From contig NW_017264204.1 in assembly GCF_001619985.1 (NCBI RefSeq), positions 375,983 through 439,982 of the forward strand: DNA of 64,000 bases, in the 5' to 3' direction. A program made the translations under genes and the position numbers. The notes beneath the pieces were generated by a model that was not told where the DNA came from, did no database searches, and was given only the letters and a program-made list of their open reading frames with translations. Of this stretch, positions 45,292 to 56,593 are shown one piece after another. The stretch's first letter is position 1. Each line of letters begins with the position of its first letter. The DNA comes from Xylona heveae TC161. Taxonomy: Eukaryota; Ascomycota; Xylonomycetes; Xylonales; Xylonaceae.

Positions 45292-46935
45292 CTAGTTAGA
45301 TGATCTGCCGACTCTGACCGTGGTGGAGTCGTCCGGATGATTTTCCGAATGGGCTGATTCGTGCGCATCAGACCCGCGAGGCGTATCGCGATGATTATCC
45401 TGGGAGATGTCGTTGGCGCCAGTGGAAGTGGTGTCCCCGTTGAGTTCGCCCTCCTTGACGTCTTTCCAGCAGCACTTGGCGTGTTTCTTCGTGCAGCCAA
45501 TACAAGCAGTGAGATTCTTGAGACAATCCATATGCAGACGTCTGCACCGATCGCAAGGCGGGATGACGCGGTCGCCACGTGCTAGATGTTCCATTCTAGC
45601 AACCATTTCTGCCCGGACGGTGTCTTTTTCCTCTCTGTCAGGGAGCGACTTCAACTGCGATGAAGGGGTCGATGACTTCCGAGTAAGCGGAGCTGGGGAG
45701 GCCGAGTTCAGCAGAAGCGTAGCATAGTCGTTGGTGTCAAAGACCGCTTTGGCAGATGAGCCTGTGGGTCCATTCGCAATGCTGGCTGGCGGAGTTTGGA
45801 TTGGGTTTGGGATTCGAGCTTGAGAAACATTCGAGTCTCGACTGCGAGAAGCGCTACTGTTCCTCAATTCGGCGTTCGGAGCTGCGGAATCAGCTCTTGC
45901 TGGATCGAAACGCGAGCCGATAAGGCGTATGCCCCCTTGCTCTTCACCACTTCCAAGAACACTCGAGTGGCGTCTGGCGTTGACTGGCATGAACCCGTGG
46001 AGGTGGGGCTCCGGCTGCGGCGGTTGGGCTGGGGTAACTCTCTGCAGACTTTGTCCAAAGCCATTCGCTGAAAATGGTGTCAAAGGCTTAATATTTTCTT
46101 TGGCGGAAGCTTCGCCCGTGCGCCGGCTTGTAATGGCAGATTTCCGATTCCGAAGACGGTGATTCAATTGGCGTGCTCGAGCAGATACTATACAAGGGGT
46201 GAGCATTTTCAACAAGTTTTCTTCGGCTTGGGCAGAAGTGCATGCAAAATGAAAGATAGGCTTGTAGCAATCCGTACCTTGATCAGCAAGCTGGAAGATC
46301 TGGGTGAGGCTCTTTTCGAGTGCCTCCAGCGTCCCGAGTTCTTTCTCTTCATCTTCATCAATCGGCTGAGGCGGAATAAGTTTCTGGGGCATGCCAGATG
46401 ATATCAGGACATAGTCCTCCTCCGATATCTCCACACGGCATTGCTTGGTGTAGAATTGGCATACCCGGACACCGTCTCTCATCTGGCTCAACGAAAACTG
46501 TTCAGGTTTGTTCCTTGCGAATTCCACGACATCCAACCAATTCACAGTTGTCCCTTCCTTCCCATGGCACTTGAGCACTTGCGGTGGCCCGTCAAAGAGC
46601 CTCTCAAACCGCTTGATCAATATCGGTCCTAACGGGCGCGCGCCCAAGTTCCCAGCCATGCTCTCATGTCTCTGGAGGACACCGTCATATTCGCTAATCA
46701 ACGCCAACATTGTTTGCATATTATCGTTTGTAGATATCCAAGGGAGATCTTCTGCATATTGACGCACAAGGTAATTGATCTGGACGTGATTCTGTGGGGT
46801 CCTTGCGAGTTTGGCTGCCGGCGGCTGTTGATGAGGAGCTTCGGCGGAGAGGCTCCTTCTCCTCTTTGAAGCTCCGCTCGTGGCCGAAGAAGGCTGAGGA
46901 GCAGTTGCGGGGCTTGCCCCAGAAGCTCTATCCAT
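45292..46935 (-). CDS. Zn2Cys6-type protein, role unknown
   Basis: Likely nuclear protein with a fungal binuclear zinc cluster near its C-terminus: CDRCRRLHMDC followed by CIGCTKKHAKC, six cysteines with spacing close to Gal4-type (about 45560-45475). That the cluster is C-terminal is unusual, as most such factors carry it at the N-terminus. The N-terminal half has a conserved globular region (YAEDLPWISTNDNMQTML, LGPILIKRFERLFDGPP, VCQFYTKQCRVEISEEDYV). The frame is open throughout (547 residues), but 46188-46277 has a GTACGG donor and TATAG acceptor and is exactly 90 nt. Splicing it joins LADQ to VSARARQLNHRLRNRK and gives 517 residues, which I prefer. No fungal-specific transcription factor domain is seen. 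Confidence 0.78.
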   Translation of the reverse strand: MDRASGASPATAPQPSSATSGASKRRRSLSAEAPHQQPPAAKLARTPQNHVQINYLVRQYAEDLPWISTNDNMQTMLALISEYDGVLQRHESMAGNLGARPLGPILIKRFERLFDGPPQVLKCHGKEGTTVNWLDVVEFARNKPEQFSLSQMRDGVRVCQFYTKQCRVEISEEDYVLISSGMPQKLIPPQPIDEDEEKELGTLEALEKSLTQIFQLADQGTDCYKPIFHFACTSAQAEENLLKMLTPCIVSARARQLNHRLRNRKSAITSRRTGEASAKENIKPLTPFSANGFGQSLQRVTPAQPPQPEPHLHGFMPVNARRHSSVLGSGEEQGGIRLIGSRFDPARADSAAPNAELRNSSASRSRDSNVSQARIPNPIQTPPASIANGPTGSSAKAVFDTNDYATLLLNSASPAPLTRKSSTPSSQLKSLPDREEKDTVRAEMVARMEHLARGDRVIPPCDRCRRLHMDCLKNLTACIGCTKKHAKCCWKDVKEGELNGDTTSTGANDISQDNHRDTPRGSDAHESAHSENHPDDSTTVRVGRSSN

Positions 46936-47457
46936 CGTACTTTATCGTACTAGAAAGGCAACGCAATGAGTTTTTCTCGTTGACCGACGATTAGTAGTGC
47001 AACACCGGGCTCATGTTCTCACTTCCTGCGACAAAGAAACGCGCGCCCAGCGGAACAATCTCCAGGCGAGAGTGGTAGGATCAGCGCCCGCGTACGTCAG
47101 CTTCAGTTTTCTCTCATGCAGGAAATGAAACAGAGAAACGCGTCTAGCTTCAACCACAAGACTTCCCGTACACTTCCGAACAGAATATCAAGAAACAATA
47201 TTCATCGATTAGCAGGCGCGTAACTTGCTGTGAGCGGAGGCCATAGGAGGGGGTGGAGGGAAAGCGAGAACGGGACGGCTCCCGTGCCGAATACGCGAAA
47301 CAGCTCGGGGATTTGCATCTCTCGCTTGGCGGATTTTGATCCGCGCGCAAACGCTGGACAGTATTAGCAGATAGCTCATTGATCGCTGCACTTTACGCGA
47401 TATCCCGAACAACGTCAAAAGTTACAACGCTAAACCATTGCCCTTGTCATCCCCCAG
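46936..47457. promoter_or_regulatory. Divergent promoter, Zn2Cys6 gene / lsm7
   Basis: About 520 bases between two start codons facing away from each other. No distinct motif that I can defend; no exon. Confidence 0.5.
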
Positions 47458-47971
47458 ATGTCGGAACGAGGCAATTTCCGTGGCGGTCGCGGCAGCGGTG
47501 GCGGCAGAGGCGGTAGAGGTGGAGATCGAGGTGGCCGTGGCGGCGCCCAGGGTGGTCAAGCTCAAGAGCGCAAGAAGGAAAATATCCTGGATCTCTCCAA
47601 GTACATGGACAAGGAGATCAATGTCAAGTTCAACGGTGGCAGAGAAGGTACAGTATCTTGGGCATTGCATACGACTCGTCATATACTAAGCTATCTTGGA
47701 AAAAACAGTTGTGGGCACGCTCAAAGGTTACGACCAGCTGATGAACCTTGTCTTGGACGATGTCAAGGAGCTGATGAGAGGTACGCTTGACATGGATGTA
47801 TACAACTTTTTTCGAAGAATAAGTCTCTGACTCTTATGAATAGATGATGAAGGCAATGAGTCTTCGCGACCGCTCGGCCTCATTGTCGCCCGGGGCACCC
47901 TACTCGTTTTGATTTCTCCCGTCGACGGAAGCGAAGAGATTGCCAACCCGTTCGTCCAACTTGAAGCGTAA
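47458..47971 (+). CDS. lsm7: LSm7, U6 snRNA / mRNA-decay Sm-like protein
   Basis: Subunit of the LSm2-8 ring (U6 snRNA, nucleus) and LSm1-7 ring (mRNA decapping, cytoplasm). Exons: 47458-47647, 47709-47780, 47844-47971; 390 nt, 129 residues. Sm1 motif: LDLSKYMDKEINVKFNGG then GTLKGYDQLMNLVLDD; Sm2 motif: GLIVARGTLLVLISP. The Sm fold is preceded by about 40 residues rich in RGG/GRGG repeats, an RNA-binding extension absent from yeast Lsm7 but, to my memory, present in several filamentous fungi. The intron positions keep both Sm motifs intact. Confidence 0.93.
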
Positions 47972-49229
47972 ACAGAAGGGATGGATTCATTCGCTTTTTC
48001 TTTTGATACCCTGTCCCGGGTATTCTGGCTCTGTTGAATATTGGGGATATGTTCTTATTTAAGCATGGCCCATCCGCATCTTACATGAAGGTATTGGCTT
48101 ATTCTGTGCTGCATTACATGCCGAACCGGGCAGCAGCTGGTGAGGCTGGCCTCATGGGGGGAATATGCGGTTTTCACCAAAGACAATTGGTGTCTAACGT
48201 GCGTACAAAGAGGACTCTTGAATTGCTCTCTTTCGGCCTACGAAGCTCATGTGTGTCGTAGCCTAAACGCATACAATAATGATGTAACTAAATGACGATA
48301 AAAGAAAAAGAAAAGTTATTTTTGATAGGATCTCATCAGATATGTTTTTGGACTGCCTGACACGCATAGATACTCTCGAATTTCGCAATAGAATGAGTGC
48401 CCCCCCTCCCCTGTCCATTCCAATCGATGACATCTCCCGACTTTCTCCGCCCAGGACTGGGGCTACCGAGGTTATCATACCACCAAGGTGCACCAAAGTG
48501 TTTGGATGATATTAAACTCTTCTACCACCCATCAACTTCTTTATTTCTTTGATCCATCTTCATCTTTACATGGAGTCAAACTGGTACGGTTGTCCAGCTC
48601 AAAAAGTGTTCCACCGCAGCCATGGTCTGGACAGCGTCACCTAAAACAGCAGACCGCTGGCCAATGACCAGCCAGAATGATGGCAGGCGGGAGAGAATGT
48701 CCAAAGGGGTCAATCTTATCGATTGGCTGTCGGAAATCAGCACAAGCAATAAGGTAGCTTCTCTTTCACTATTCCTCCTTTCTCCCTGTTTCCCTTGATT
48801 TATTCGCGGAGGAAAATTGTTTTAACCTATACGCAGTAACACAGATTCATTACGTGTTACTCCCCTTATCTACTTTGCTTGGCGCCACCCTTTATCACCC
48901 TTGACCTGCCAGATTGAACCCTAAAGCTTCGCTAGCCTGCTGTCAGCCAAATTTGACATATTGTTCAATGATTTTTGTCCCAAATTTTTCAATAAATCGG
49001 GCACTGAATATATCCATCCATTCTTCTCGATCAATCATCAAGGCGGCATTCACTAAGTAGGCGTTCTACACGCGAGTGACAGTTGAGGCGGAGCAGCCGA
49101 CCGCGTAACCCACCAAACGTTGACCAGCTCGGGCACTTGTCGAGCTCATTATCATTATCGCCCTCAGCTACCAACAACCCATCGAACCTGGTCTTTGATC
49201 CACAAAATACGATCAATCGCGACTTCATC
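47972..49229 (+). other. Intergenic, lsm7 to CDF transporter
   Basis: About 1.25 kb between two plus-strand genes: 3' flank of lsm7, a short A/G-rich patch near 48298-48320, and the promoter of the transporter gene. No exon or RNA gene recognised. Confidence 0.5.
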
Positions 49230-50766
49230 ATGGCATCCGATTCCAATATTCATCGCCCAGCGAGCGTGCAAACCCTCGCTTCTACCCCGGCGCCAATTGA
49301 ACTTTCTGCCATTCCCAACAAAGCGACCAGCACGGGCTTTGAGCCGCCATCTTTCGAGGCTGATACCGCAGCTGTCGCAAGGCCCGCAGCGTTCCATCTA
49401 TCCGAGGCCGACGACCATGCAGATATCGAAAGACAGGGTCCTCCGCGTTACAGCGTGGAGGACGATCCATACCAGCTCTCCTCAAAGTTAAAATCCCCCC
49501 GAGAGCTTGACCAGATCAAAGCCAACATTTCACGAAAACGGAGCAAGGGCTGCGGTAGCTTTAGCGTGGCGAGCAACTACTGGAAAGGGAATCAACTTCA
49601 GGGTTTCTATGAAAATCAAAACGAAAACATTGAGAGGTTGCTCAAACCGGTCGACGAGCATCGTCGGGCGGCGAAAGAGGAACAGGGTGGAAATCAACTC
49701 AAATACAAGATTGCGGTTCGAGGAAGTTTCGCTGCGAATATCATCCTGGCCGGCTTGCAGGTCTATGGTGCTGCCGCGTCGGAATCGTTGTCTCTCTTCA
49801 CCACCATGGCCGACGCCTTGTTCGATCCCTTGTCAAACCTGATGCTTATCCTGTCCAACCGCGCTGTCAATTCTGTTGACCCGCGCCGCTTTCCCTCCGG
49901 CAAAGCCAGGATTGAGACTGCTGGAAACATCTTTTTCTGCTTCCTCATGTGCTCCGTCTCATTTATCCTCATTGTTCTTTCGGCTCGCGATCTGGCGGCG
50001 GGCTCCGATACGAACACGCTGCATTTCCATCTTCCCTCGGTCATTGCCGTCGTTGTAGCATTCTGTACCAAGCTTGCGCTGTGGTTTTACTGCTATTCGC
50101 TGCGCAACATCTACTCCCAGGTCCGCATCTTGTGGGAAGACCACCGGAACGACTTGATTATCAACGGCTTCGGTATTCTTACCTCGGTCGGTGGCAGTAA
50201 ACTTCGCTGGTGGATCGATCCCATGGGCGCCATTTTGCTCTCTTGCCTCATCTCGGTCCTGTGGCTGAAGACAGCATACCAAGAATTCCAACTGCTGATT
50301 GGCGTTTCTGCCGACACTCAGATGCTGCAACACATTACCTACATCTGTATGCAACCTTTCCTAACCCCCTTACGAACCTACTCTCCCAATGACTCTTGAT
50401 ATTGCTTTCCTGAAGCACCACATAGAAAGGATCCGTCACTAACACATGATCCCCAGCTATGACGCACTCTCCGATGATCTCCGCTATCGATACTGTGCGC
50501 GCCTACCACAGCGGTCCCAGAATCATTGTCGAAGTCGACATCGTCATGGATCCAAACGAGACGCTGCAAGCCACTCACGATGTCGCCGAGGAGTTGCAGA
50601 CGAAGCTTGAAAGCCTCCCTGACGTTGAGCGCGCCTACGTTCATGTCGACTACGAAACAAGTCACAAGCCGGTATGTTTTTTCCATTTTCAAGCTCCCAT
50701 TCGGCAGTTGCTTTGATGACTGATTCTTGATTTTTATAGGAGCATTTTCTGAAGAAGGAATTGTAA
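49230..50766 (+). CDS. Cation diffusion facilitator, Mn-type
   Basis: Membrane metal/proton antiporter of the CDF family. Exons: 49230-50346, 50457-50671, 50740-50766; 1359 nt, 452 residues. A long hydrophilic N-terminus (about 150 residues) precedes the transmembrane part, which starts near IAVRGSFAANIILAGLQVYGA. The metal-binding helices read MADALFDPLSN (helix II) and WEDHRNDLIIN (helix V), both of DxxxD form. In known CDFs this arrangement marks the Mn group, whereas Zn transporters have HxxxD. The C-terminal cytosolic domain (ISAIDTVRAYHSGPRIIVEVDI to VHVDYETSHKPEHFLKKEL) is the usual dimerising fold. The start codon at 49230 is the first ATG in the open frame. Manganese as substrate is inference. 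Confidence 0.9.
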
Positions 50767-51464
50767 ATCACAGATCTCACACACGTTTAGTCGTTTATTC
50801 CCGCATCGCATAGCACATCATCTGGTACATACATGAAGCGGAACAAATCTATCAGCAACGATATACAGGAGACAAAGTTTCTTTCATTGATTTACACCAT
50901 ATATACCATCGTACTTGTCGAATCGCACTTCATTTTTGGACATCAGCATGCCTTGATCATTCATTTCACAGATACTAGAAACCAGCCATATTTCGCAGCT
51001 GCAACAACAAACAGTGAAATTATACACTAGTAGACGCTCGACGTTGTGTGTACATGACAAAGCTGTCAATCATTAAAGAGAGTGATGACCTCTTGTGCAG
51101 ATCTCTGCTCAAACAAATGAAAGAGAGTTGAGCCTTTGACGCCTGTTCCTTAAGTATATCCCAGAGCCGATTCGTCATCGTTGCTCAAATCCATCAATCC
51201 TGATAAATCACCCACACTTCATAGCATCATTAACCCATGAAAATCCATGGTTGACATCCACCAACATAGAATTAGTGGTGTTCGATCAAAAATAAAGCAT
51301 CATATTGAAACCGCCGAATACAAGGGGAAAAGCGCTCTCCCATCGAGAGTGTTGATCCGGACAAAAAAAGATAAGAAGGGGAATTGAAAGATAAAGCGAA
51401 CAATTGACCCATTCCTGCGCCAATCCCAATTCCCATCTGAGCCAAGTCTTGACACCTTCGAAAA
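50767..51464. other. Intergenic between convergent genes
   Basis: 3' flanks of the CDF gene (+) and the membrane-anchored protein gene (-). No supported feature. Confidence 0.5.
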
Positions 51465-52972
51465 TTAAGCTTGTTTAGACTCGCCCTTTTCCTTCTCATC
51501 CGGGGAAGGCAGGGGTACCTCAGCAGGCAACGGGGCTGACAAAATCGCAGAGGCGGCACTTTCTGGTGCTTTGGCCGCGTCTGTCTCAGGTTCGCGAGCG
51601 GGAGATGATTTGATGTCCTCCTGGTCCTTCAATCCTATAGCTTGGGGGGAATCGGTAGTGGCTTCGGTCTTTTCAGACTGTCCTTTTACATCCGCGGTGG
51701 AAGCCTCTAGATCAGAAGCCTCCACGTCCGATGCCTCGCTGACACCCATGATCTCAGCTTGTTCGCGAGACAAACGCGTCTCACGACCGCGTTTGTGACA
51801 ATACCAGAAAACGAAAAGGAGTACTATTGAAGACATGTTAGTGAAAAAAGGGTTCATGTTTCAAAGACTGGTAGGTGGATACTCACCAAATAAAGCCATG
51901 CTGAGCAAAATGTTTGAGCTGCCCATAAACGCCGGCCATCGAAGACGCAAAAAGTTGAGAATGGAGCGAAGCATGCCTGCTACTGCGCCCTGCTGGGCAA
52001 CGAGTGTTTTCAAGCTAGGATATCTGCTCTTCTTCTCCTTTTCTTTCCCTTTGGTGTCCTCTTCGGCAGAAGCAGTTGCGGCAGCAGTGGCTGCTGCATC
52101 CGCTCCTGGTTTCTCAGATGCCGCGGCGAGAATTTCAGGCGCGAGACTCGTGGCAACTTTTACGGGAAGCGAGCGGATAAGTGACTGCAGGAATGGCGGC
52201 ATGGTCCCAAACATTTTTTTGAGTTGTTGCTCTGAACCTGTCAAAAGACGGTCAAGGTCGTCATATGCTGTAGGCGCGCCATTGATAAGGTCTTTGACAA
52301 TCAAATTGAACTTTTGAAGAAGCTCTTGCGATTCCTGTGAGAGGCTGAAAACGCGATTGTTTATTGCAGCTAGGTTCAGCTTGTCGAGCGTCGCGGTTAT
52401 ATCTTCCTGCTCTTTCGAAGCTGAATGGAGTTGCACAATATCAGTAAGCCTGCCCTCATGGGTGATATTTTTTTTTTTCGAACTGATCACTTCACCTTCT
52501 GCATCTGTAGTATTTTCTTTGGCTCCTTCTGGACCAGCTTCTTTCTCAACGGTAGCCTTGCTCTTTAAATCGCCAACAAGGTCAGCCCACTTTTCTTTGC
52601 CGCTCTCCTTTTTGAAAGTTTCTTGCGACTTACCTTTCGTCGCTGAAAGTACGACAGCGGATTGAACCGGCTCTTTCCTTGCTTGCTCTTGCCCTTGCCC
52701 GCTTCCGTGTCTGTGCTTTCTTCCGTCTGCTCATCCGGCGTCTCCGGCAGAGGGATGTCTTGAGCTCCATTCATCAGCGCAATCTGCGGATCTTTCCCCA
52801 CTGGCTCCTCTCCTGTGACTTTTCCCTCGGTAATGACCGCGGGGCTTTCTGGAAGAGGCGGAGGCCTGCTCTCATCTGTAGCATTTCGTAAAAACTGCTC
52901 GTCTTCTTCATTCAGCACGGGGCCTTCGGACTGGCGCCGAGCCTGCTGCTTCGCTTTGGATCGTCGAAGCAT
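51465..52972 (-). CDS. C-terminally membrane-anchored fungal protein
   Basis: Conserved ascomycete protein of unknown function. Exons on the minus strand: 52972-52634, 52589-51887, 51823-51465; 1401 nt, 466 residues. The N-terminus is basic (MLRRSKAKQQARR) then acidic and Pro-rich, with PPPLPESP and DIPLPETP. A central helical block follows (LDKLNLAAINNRVFSLSQES, DLINGAPTAYDDLDRLL, QQLKKMFGTMPPFLQSLI). One transmembrane helix (ILLSMALFVLLFVFWYC) is followed by KRGRE and a long acidic tail. The tail is likely on the opposite side of the membrane from the rest, or the protein is a hairpin; topology is uncertain. Intron 52590-52633 is only 44 nt and ends in AAG; another AAG acceptor about 27 nt further would also keep frame. 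Confidence 0.78.
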
Positions 52973-53672
52973 TTTAATCAATATGTATTGTATTCAACCC
53001 GGGAGATAAGTTAACCGGCGTATAATGATAATCATCCAAATTGAAAAAGGCTAATCCTATAGACTCTGTGTCAAGTTGGAAAATAAGAATAGTATTTGAT
53101 AAGTAGTATCTTGATAGAAATTCCCTTTCAACGTTTGAAGGCCAAGCGATACATTTTCTGGGAATATGTCAGTAGTACGCCACGCGCGTCCTGCTTGGGT
53201 ATGCTCTCTCTTATCGCTCCAAAAGCTGGGGTGGCCCCGATTAACGAATACGTCATGGTGCTCATGGTGCCAATGCGGAGTGTCATAACTTGCAGGACTC
53301 GCTAAAGCCGGTTTAGGCTCATTGACTTTAGCCACAACGTTCCGCCAGGCCCGCGTAGATCAAACATTCTGTGGCTGAGGACCTATCTTCTTCGGTGTGT
53401 GAATTGAGCCAAAGTAGCAATTTTAAGGTCTGCTTTTGACAGCAACATGGATCGCAGGGTAACCCCCGTGTCTTCCGAAACGTGGCCTGCAAGTGTAGGC
53501 AACAACGGCAACATACTGTAAACAACGACAGGTTGCAGGTGTCAACTCGGTCGAAACTCTTGTCGACCAAAATATCCTACGATCTCCTCTTCTATCAATC
53601 TTTACGCAGCATCTACTCGACGTCTTTCGGTCTTGGACGTACACCCGAGCTCTCCACCGCCTGTCCACTACC
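52973..53672. promoter_or_regulatory. Divergent promoter region upstream of SEC11
   Basis: 700 bases between divergent start codons. A minus-strand open frame (53335-53057, about 92 codons, with a His-rich HWHHEHHDVF segment) lies here; I could not find a start exon or family match, so it is not called. Confidence 0.45.
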
Positions 53673-54365
53673 ATGTTATCCGCTATATCAGGAATGCAGC
53701 CACGGCAACTAGCCGCACAAGTACTCAACTTTGCGCTCGTTCTTTCGACGGCTTTTATGCTATGGAAAGGCTTATCCGTGGCCACAGACTCGCCGTCGCC
53801 AATAGTCGTTGTGCTGTCGGGATCAATGGAGCCGGCTTTCCAGCGAGGCGATTTACTGTTTCTGTGGAACCGGGCACGGAATACGCAGATTGGAGAAGTG
53901 GTCGTGTATAATGTGCGCGGAAAGGACATTCCGATTGTGCATCGGGTAGTGCGCAAGTTTGGTGGCGGGTACGTATTGAGCACCCAGGTTTCCCTGCCTA
54001 GAGGAGCTCTACTGCGGAAGTGCGGAAGTGGATAGGGCTGGCGAGTTTTGTTGGATTGGGAAACCTGAAGATGCAAATTGGAGGAATATTTTATCAAAGG
54101 CAGGATAAGGGCTGACAATGTGTGTCTGATCTATAGGATTAAACCGCTACGATTACTTACAAAAGGAGATAATAATCTGGCGGACGATACGGAGCTTTAT
54201 GCGCGTGGCCAGGATTATCTTGACCGCGCCGCAGACGTTATTGGAAGCGTAAAAGGGTATATTCCGTTTGTCGGGTACGTGACGATATTGATCAGTGAGC
54301 ATCCGTGGTTGAAGACGGTCATTTTTGGGTTAATGGGTGCCGTGGTGGTGTTGCAGAGGGAGTAA
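53673..54365 (+). CDS. sec11: SEC11, catalytic signal peptidase subunit
   Basis: ER signal peptidase that removes signal peptides from secreted proteins. Exons 53673-53968 and 54137-54365; 525 nt, 174 residues, a normal length. Catalytic Ser51 in [13 protein letters not shown], His90 in PIVHRVV, and the acidic motif [13 protein letters not shown] are all present. An N-terminal membrane anchor ([18 protein letters not shown]) and the C-terminal hydrophobic segment ([14 protein letters not shown]) match the family. The single 168-nt intron joins KFGG and the [13 protein letters not shown] segment; it is longer than its neighbours and might hide a further small exon, though none is required. Confidence 0.93.
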
Positions 54366-55363
54366 TGTTTTTTTTTTTTTTTTTTTTTCGGTTCACGTTT
54401 GTGAGAAAAGTCTAGAGGATATCCTTGCTGTGATTTAGGAGTCACGATACTAGACACAATGGTAATTATAAATCTGGGAATAAAAGATGTAAAGCTTGTC
54501 ATTGGAGACTTGTGTGTGGGCTTCCTGAATATTACTGATCGCGAGTATATACCGGAGTGTAGAGCAGAGTGACTAATAAACCCTGATTACGGTAGATGTT
54601 TGCTGTACTTGGAGAGCTATTATCTGATATTGATTATATATCGATTTATTAGTGTGGGTGAAATATTAATAATTATTATATTATTATTTATATTTCCGTT
54701 TTTCCGGGATTAGAAGAAATTCTAGAATCAATAAAATATTCACGTAATACGGTTTCTAAAGTTGGTAGAAGATCCCAAAGGGCAGAGCTGCTGTGATGCA
54801 GAGATGATAGTAATTTGAAACTGCTGAGACGTGGATTGCGTACTCGGACGTCTTCCCAATCGCCTCTCAGGGTCATCAGCCTCAGCCAAACGCACCAAAT
54901 TCTGGACAGCTCTGGGATGCGCGGGGCCGTTCGGGAGTGGAGTGGAGTTAGTGGAGGGGAAAAAAAGTTACAGAGTTAGGCGAGGCGGAAGCGAGGAAAA
55001 AAAGGCCCTTCAACGCCACCGACCCCTCGGACTTTTCCCCTAAATGTCTCGCTGTGGCGTCGAATCACAGCGAGAGACAGGTGGCTGTCCCTGCTAAGTG
55101 CTACGTAAAGGTAACTCTAGATGGTTCCTTTTAGGACCGAGGGGTCTTTGATGGATTTTCTAGCAGGTTGTTTGTAGATTGTTGCTTCTTCAACTGATTC
55201 TCTTTGTGTCCCTCTCTTGCACCGCACGTCTGCAGATTGATTGTATTTAAAACCCAGAGGGCCCTGAATTGCGCAATTCCTGGGAGAACCCGCGAGGCCT
55301 TCATCCACTCTCTATTTCATCCATTCTATTCCCCTCCATCGCTCAATAGGTGCATTAGAAATC
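54366..55363 (+). other. Intergenic, SEC11 to E2 enzyme
   Basis: Starts with a 21-nt T homopolymer (54368-54388) directly after the SEC11 stop codon. The rest is AT-rich to about 54740, then more GC-rich toward the E2 gene. No exon or RNA gene recognised. Confidence 0.5.
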
Positions 55364-56030
55364 ATGGCCGGCAGTCAGAGAAGGATCGCCAAGGTATGTG
55401 GGTTTTGTGTAAAACTGTTTGATACCTCTTTCACATATCCTCGTCGGAGCAACCAGCATGCCAAGAATCCATCAAAATGACCGCAACTGACCCTCGGATT
55501 TGTAGGAATTGGCAGAAATCACCAAAGACACTCCTGAAGGCGTGACAGCCAATCTCGTGGATGAATCGGACGTGTACAGATGGAGCATATTAATGGAGGG
55601 CCCCGAGGACTCACCGTACGCTGTAAGGAAATCACTTCTCGCCCGGCTCATTCGCCGAAACACGTGGCCAAGGCTTTTCTGACAATTATGTTTTGCGTGT
55701 CTCTAGGGTGGCCAGTTCAAGCTCCTGCTTACCCTTCCGGTCGACTATCCTTTCAAGCCCCCTGCGCTCAAATTCGAAACGAAAATCTACCACCCCAACG
55801 TTACGAATGACGACAAGGGCGCAATGTGTCTGGGCATCCTCAAGAGCGAAGAATGGAAACCATCGAGCAAGATCTCGGCCGTGTTGCGCACCGCACGATC
55901 ACTGCTGGCCGAGCCGAACCCAGACGACGCGGTAGAGACGAGCATTGCGGAACAATTTAAGAATGATCGCAAGGAATTTGAACGCGTGGCTAAGGAATGG
56001 GTCACGCGCTACGCCAGCAAGCGCGCTTAA
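55364..56030 (+). CDS. E2 ubiquitin-conjugating enzyme
   Basis: UBC-fold E2 that receives ubiquitin from E1 as a thioester. Exons 55364-55393, 55506-55622, 55707-56030; 471 nt, 156 residues. It starts MAGSQRRIAKELAEI; residues after the second intron carry FKLLLTLPVDYPFKPP, then HPN (residues 78-80) and catalytic Cys90 in GAMCLGILKSEEW. A short insert (TNDDKG) precedes the active site, unlike canonical UBC4/5 (NANGNIC). The C-terminal helix (FERVAKEWVTRYA) is complete. The E2 assignment is firm; which E2 subgroup is not clear to me. Confidence 0.92.
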
Positions 56031-56033
56031 GCC

Positions 56034-56038
<5 letters not shown>

Positions 56039-56069
<31 letters not shown>
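56039..56069 (+). repeat. CT dinucleotide microsatellite
   Basis: About 15 CT units beginning a few bases after the E2 stop codon, in its 3' UTR. Confidence 0.95.
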
Positions 56070-56071
<2 letters not shown>

Positions 56072-56557
56072 AGTGGCCTGGGCTCTTTATTTTTCCTTTG
56101 CTGTTAATGATATTATACTTCAAAAGATCAGATCATTATGATCATGAAGAATGCACAAATGGCGTTTGCAAGGGGGATCACTTGGCAGAACAGACGAATG
56201 TTTGTCGATACAACAGCACTTGCATTTCCGGGGACCATCCAACATGTCTTTCATCAGTCTAGGTAGTTGTTGACTATTATCCGAGGCACTTGTCGTTTCT
56301 TTTTCCCATTACTTTTTTTTTTTTTCTTCGTTTCAAAGAATTTAGATAGCTCCTCTGTGCGGACACCGATTAAAAAGAGAGAATGCATATTTACTTGGGT
56401 TCTGATGTACCACAAGACCAATCTCCACAGATCTAAGACGGCAGCAAAGACCATGACCTGAGTCAGGAGGTCGAGAGGAAGTTACACGTAAATGATGACG
56501 ATGGCAATAGTGTGTCTAAGCAGAGCCAAGTGGTCGGGAGAGAGAAAGAAATCAATA

Positions 56558-56593
<36 letters not shown>
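56558..56593 (+). repeat. ATG trinucleotide microsatellite
   Basis: Twelve perfect ATG units. Confidence 0.95.

Noticed and set aside
53057-53335. Minus-strand open frame with a His-rich segment (HWHHEHHDVF), about 92 codons
   Set aside because: No start exon with good splice sites was found, no family is recognised, and it lies in the short divergent promoter next to SEC11. It stays a possibility only if transcripts support it.
56558-56593. Poly-His/poly-Asp open frames over the ATG triplet run
   Set aside because: Repeat translation in an intergenic region; no gene context.
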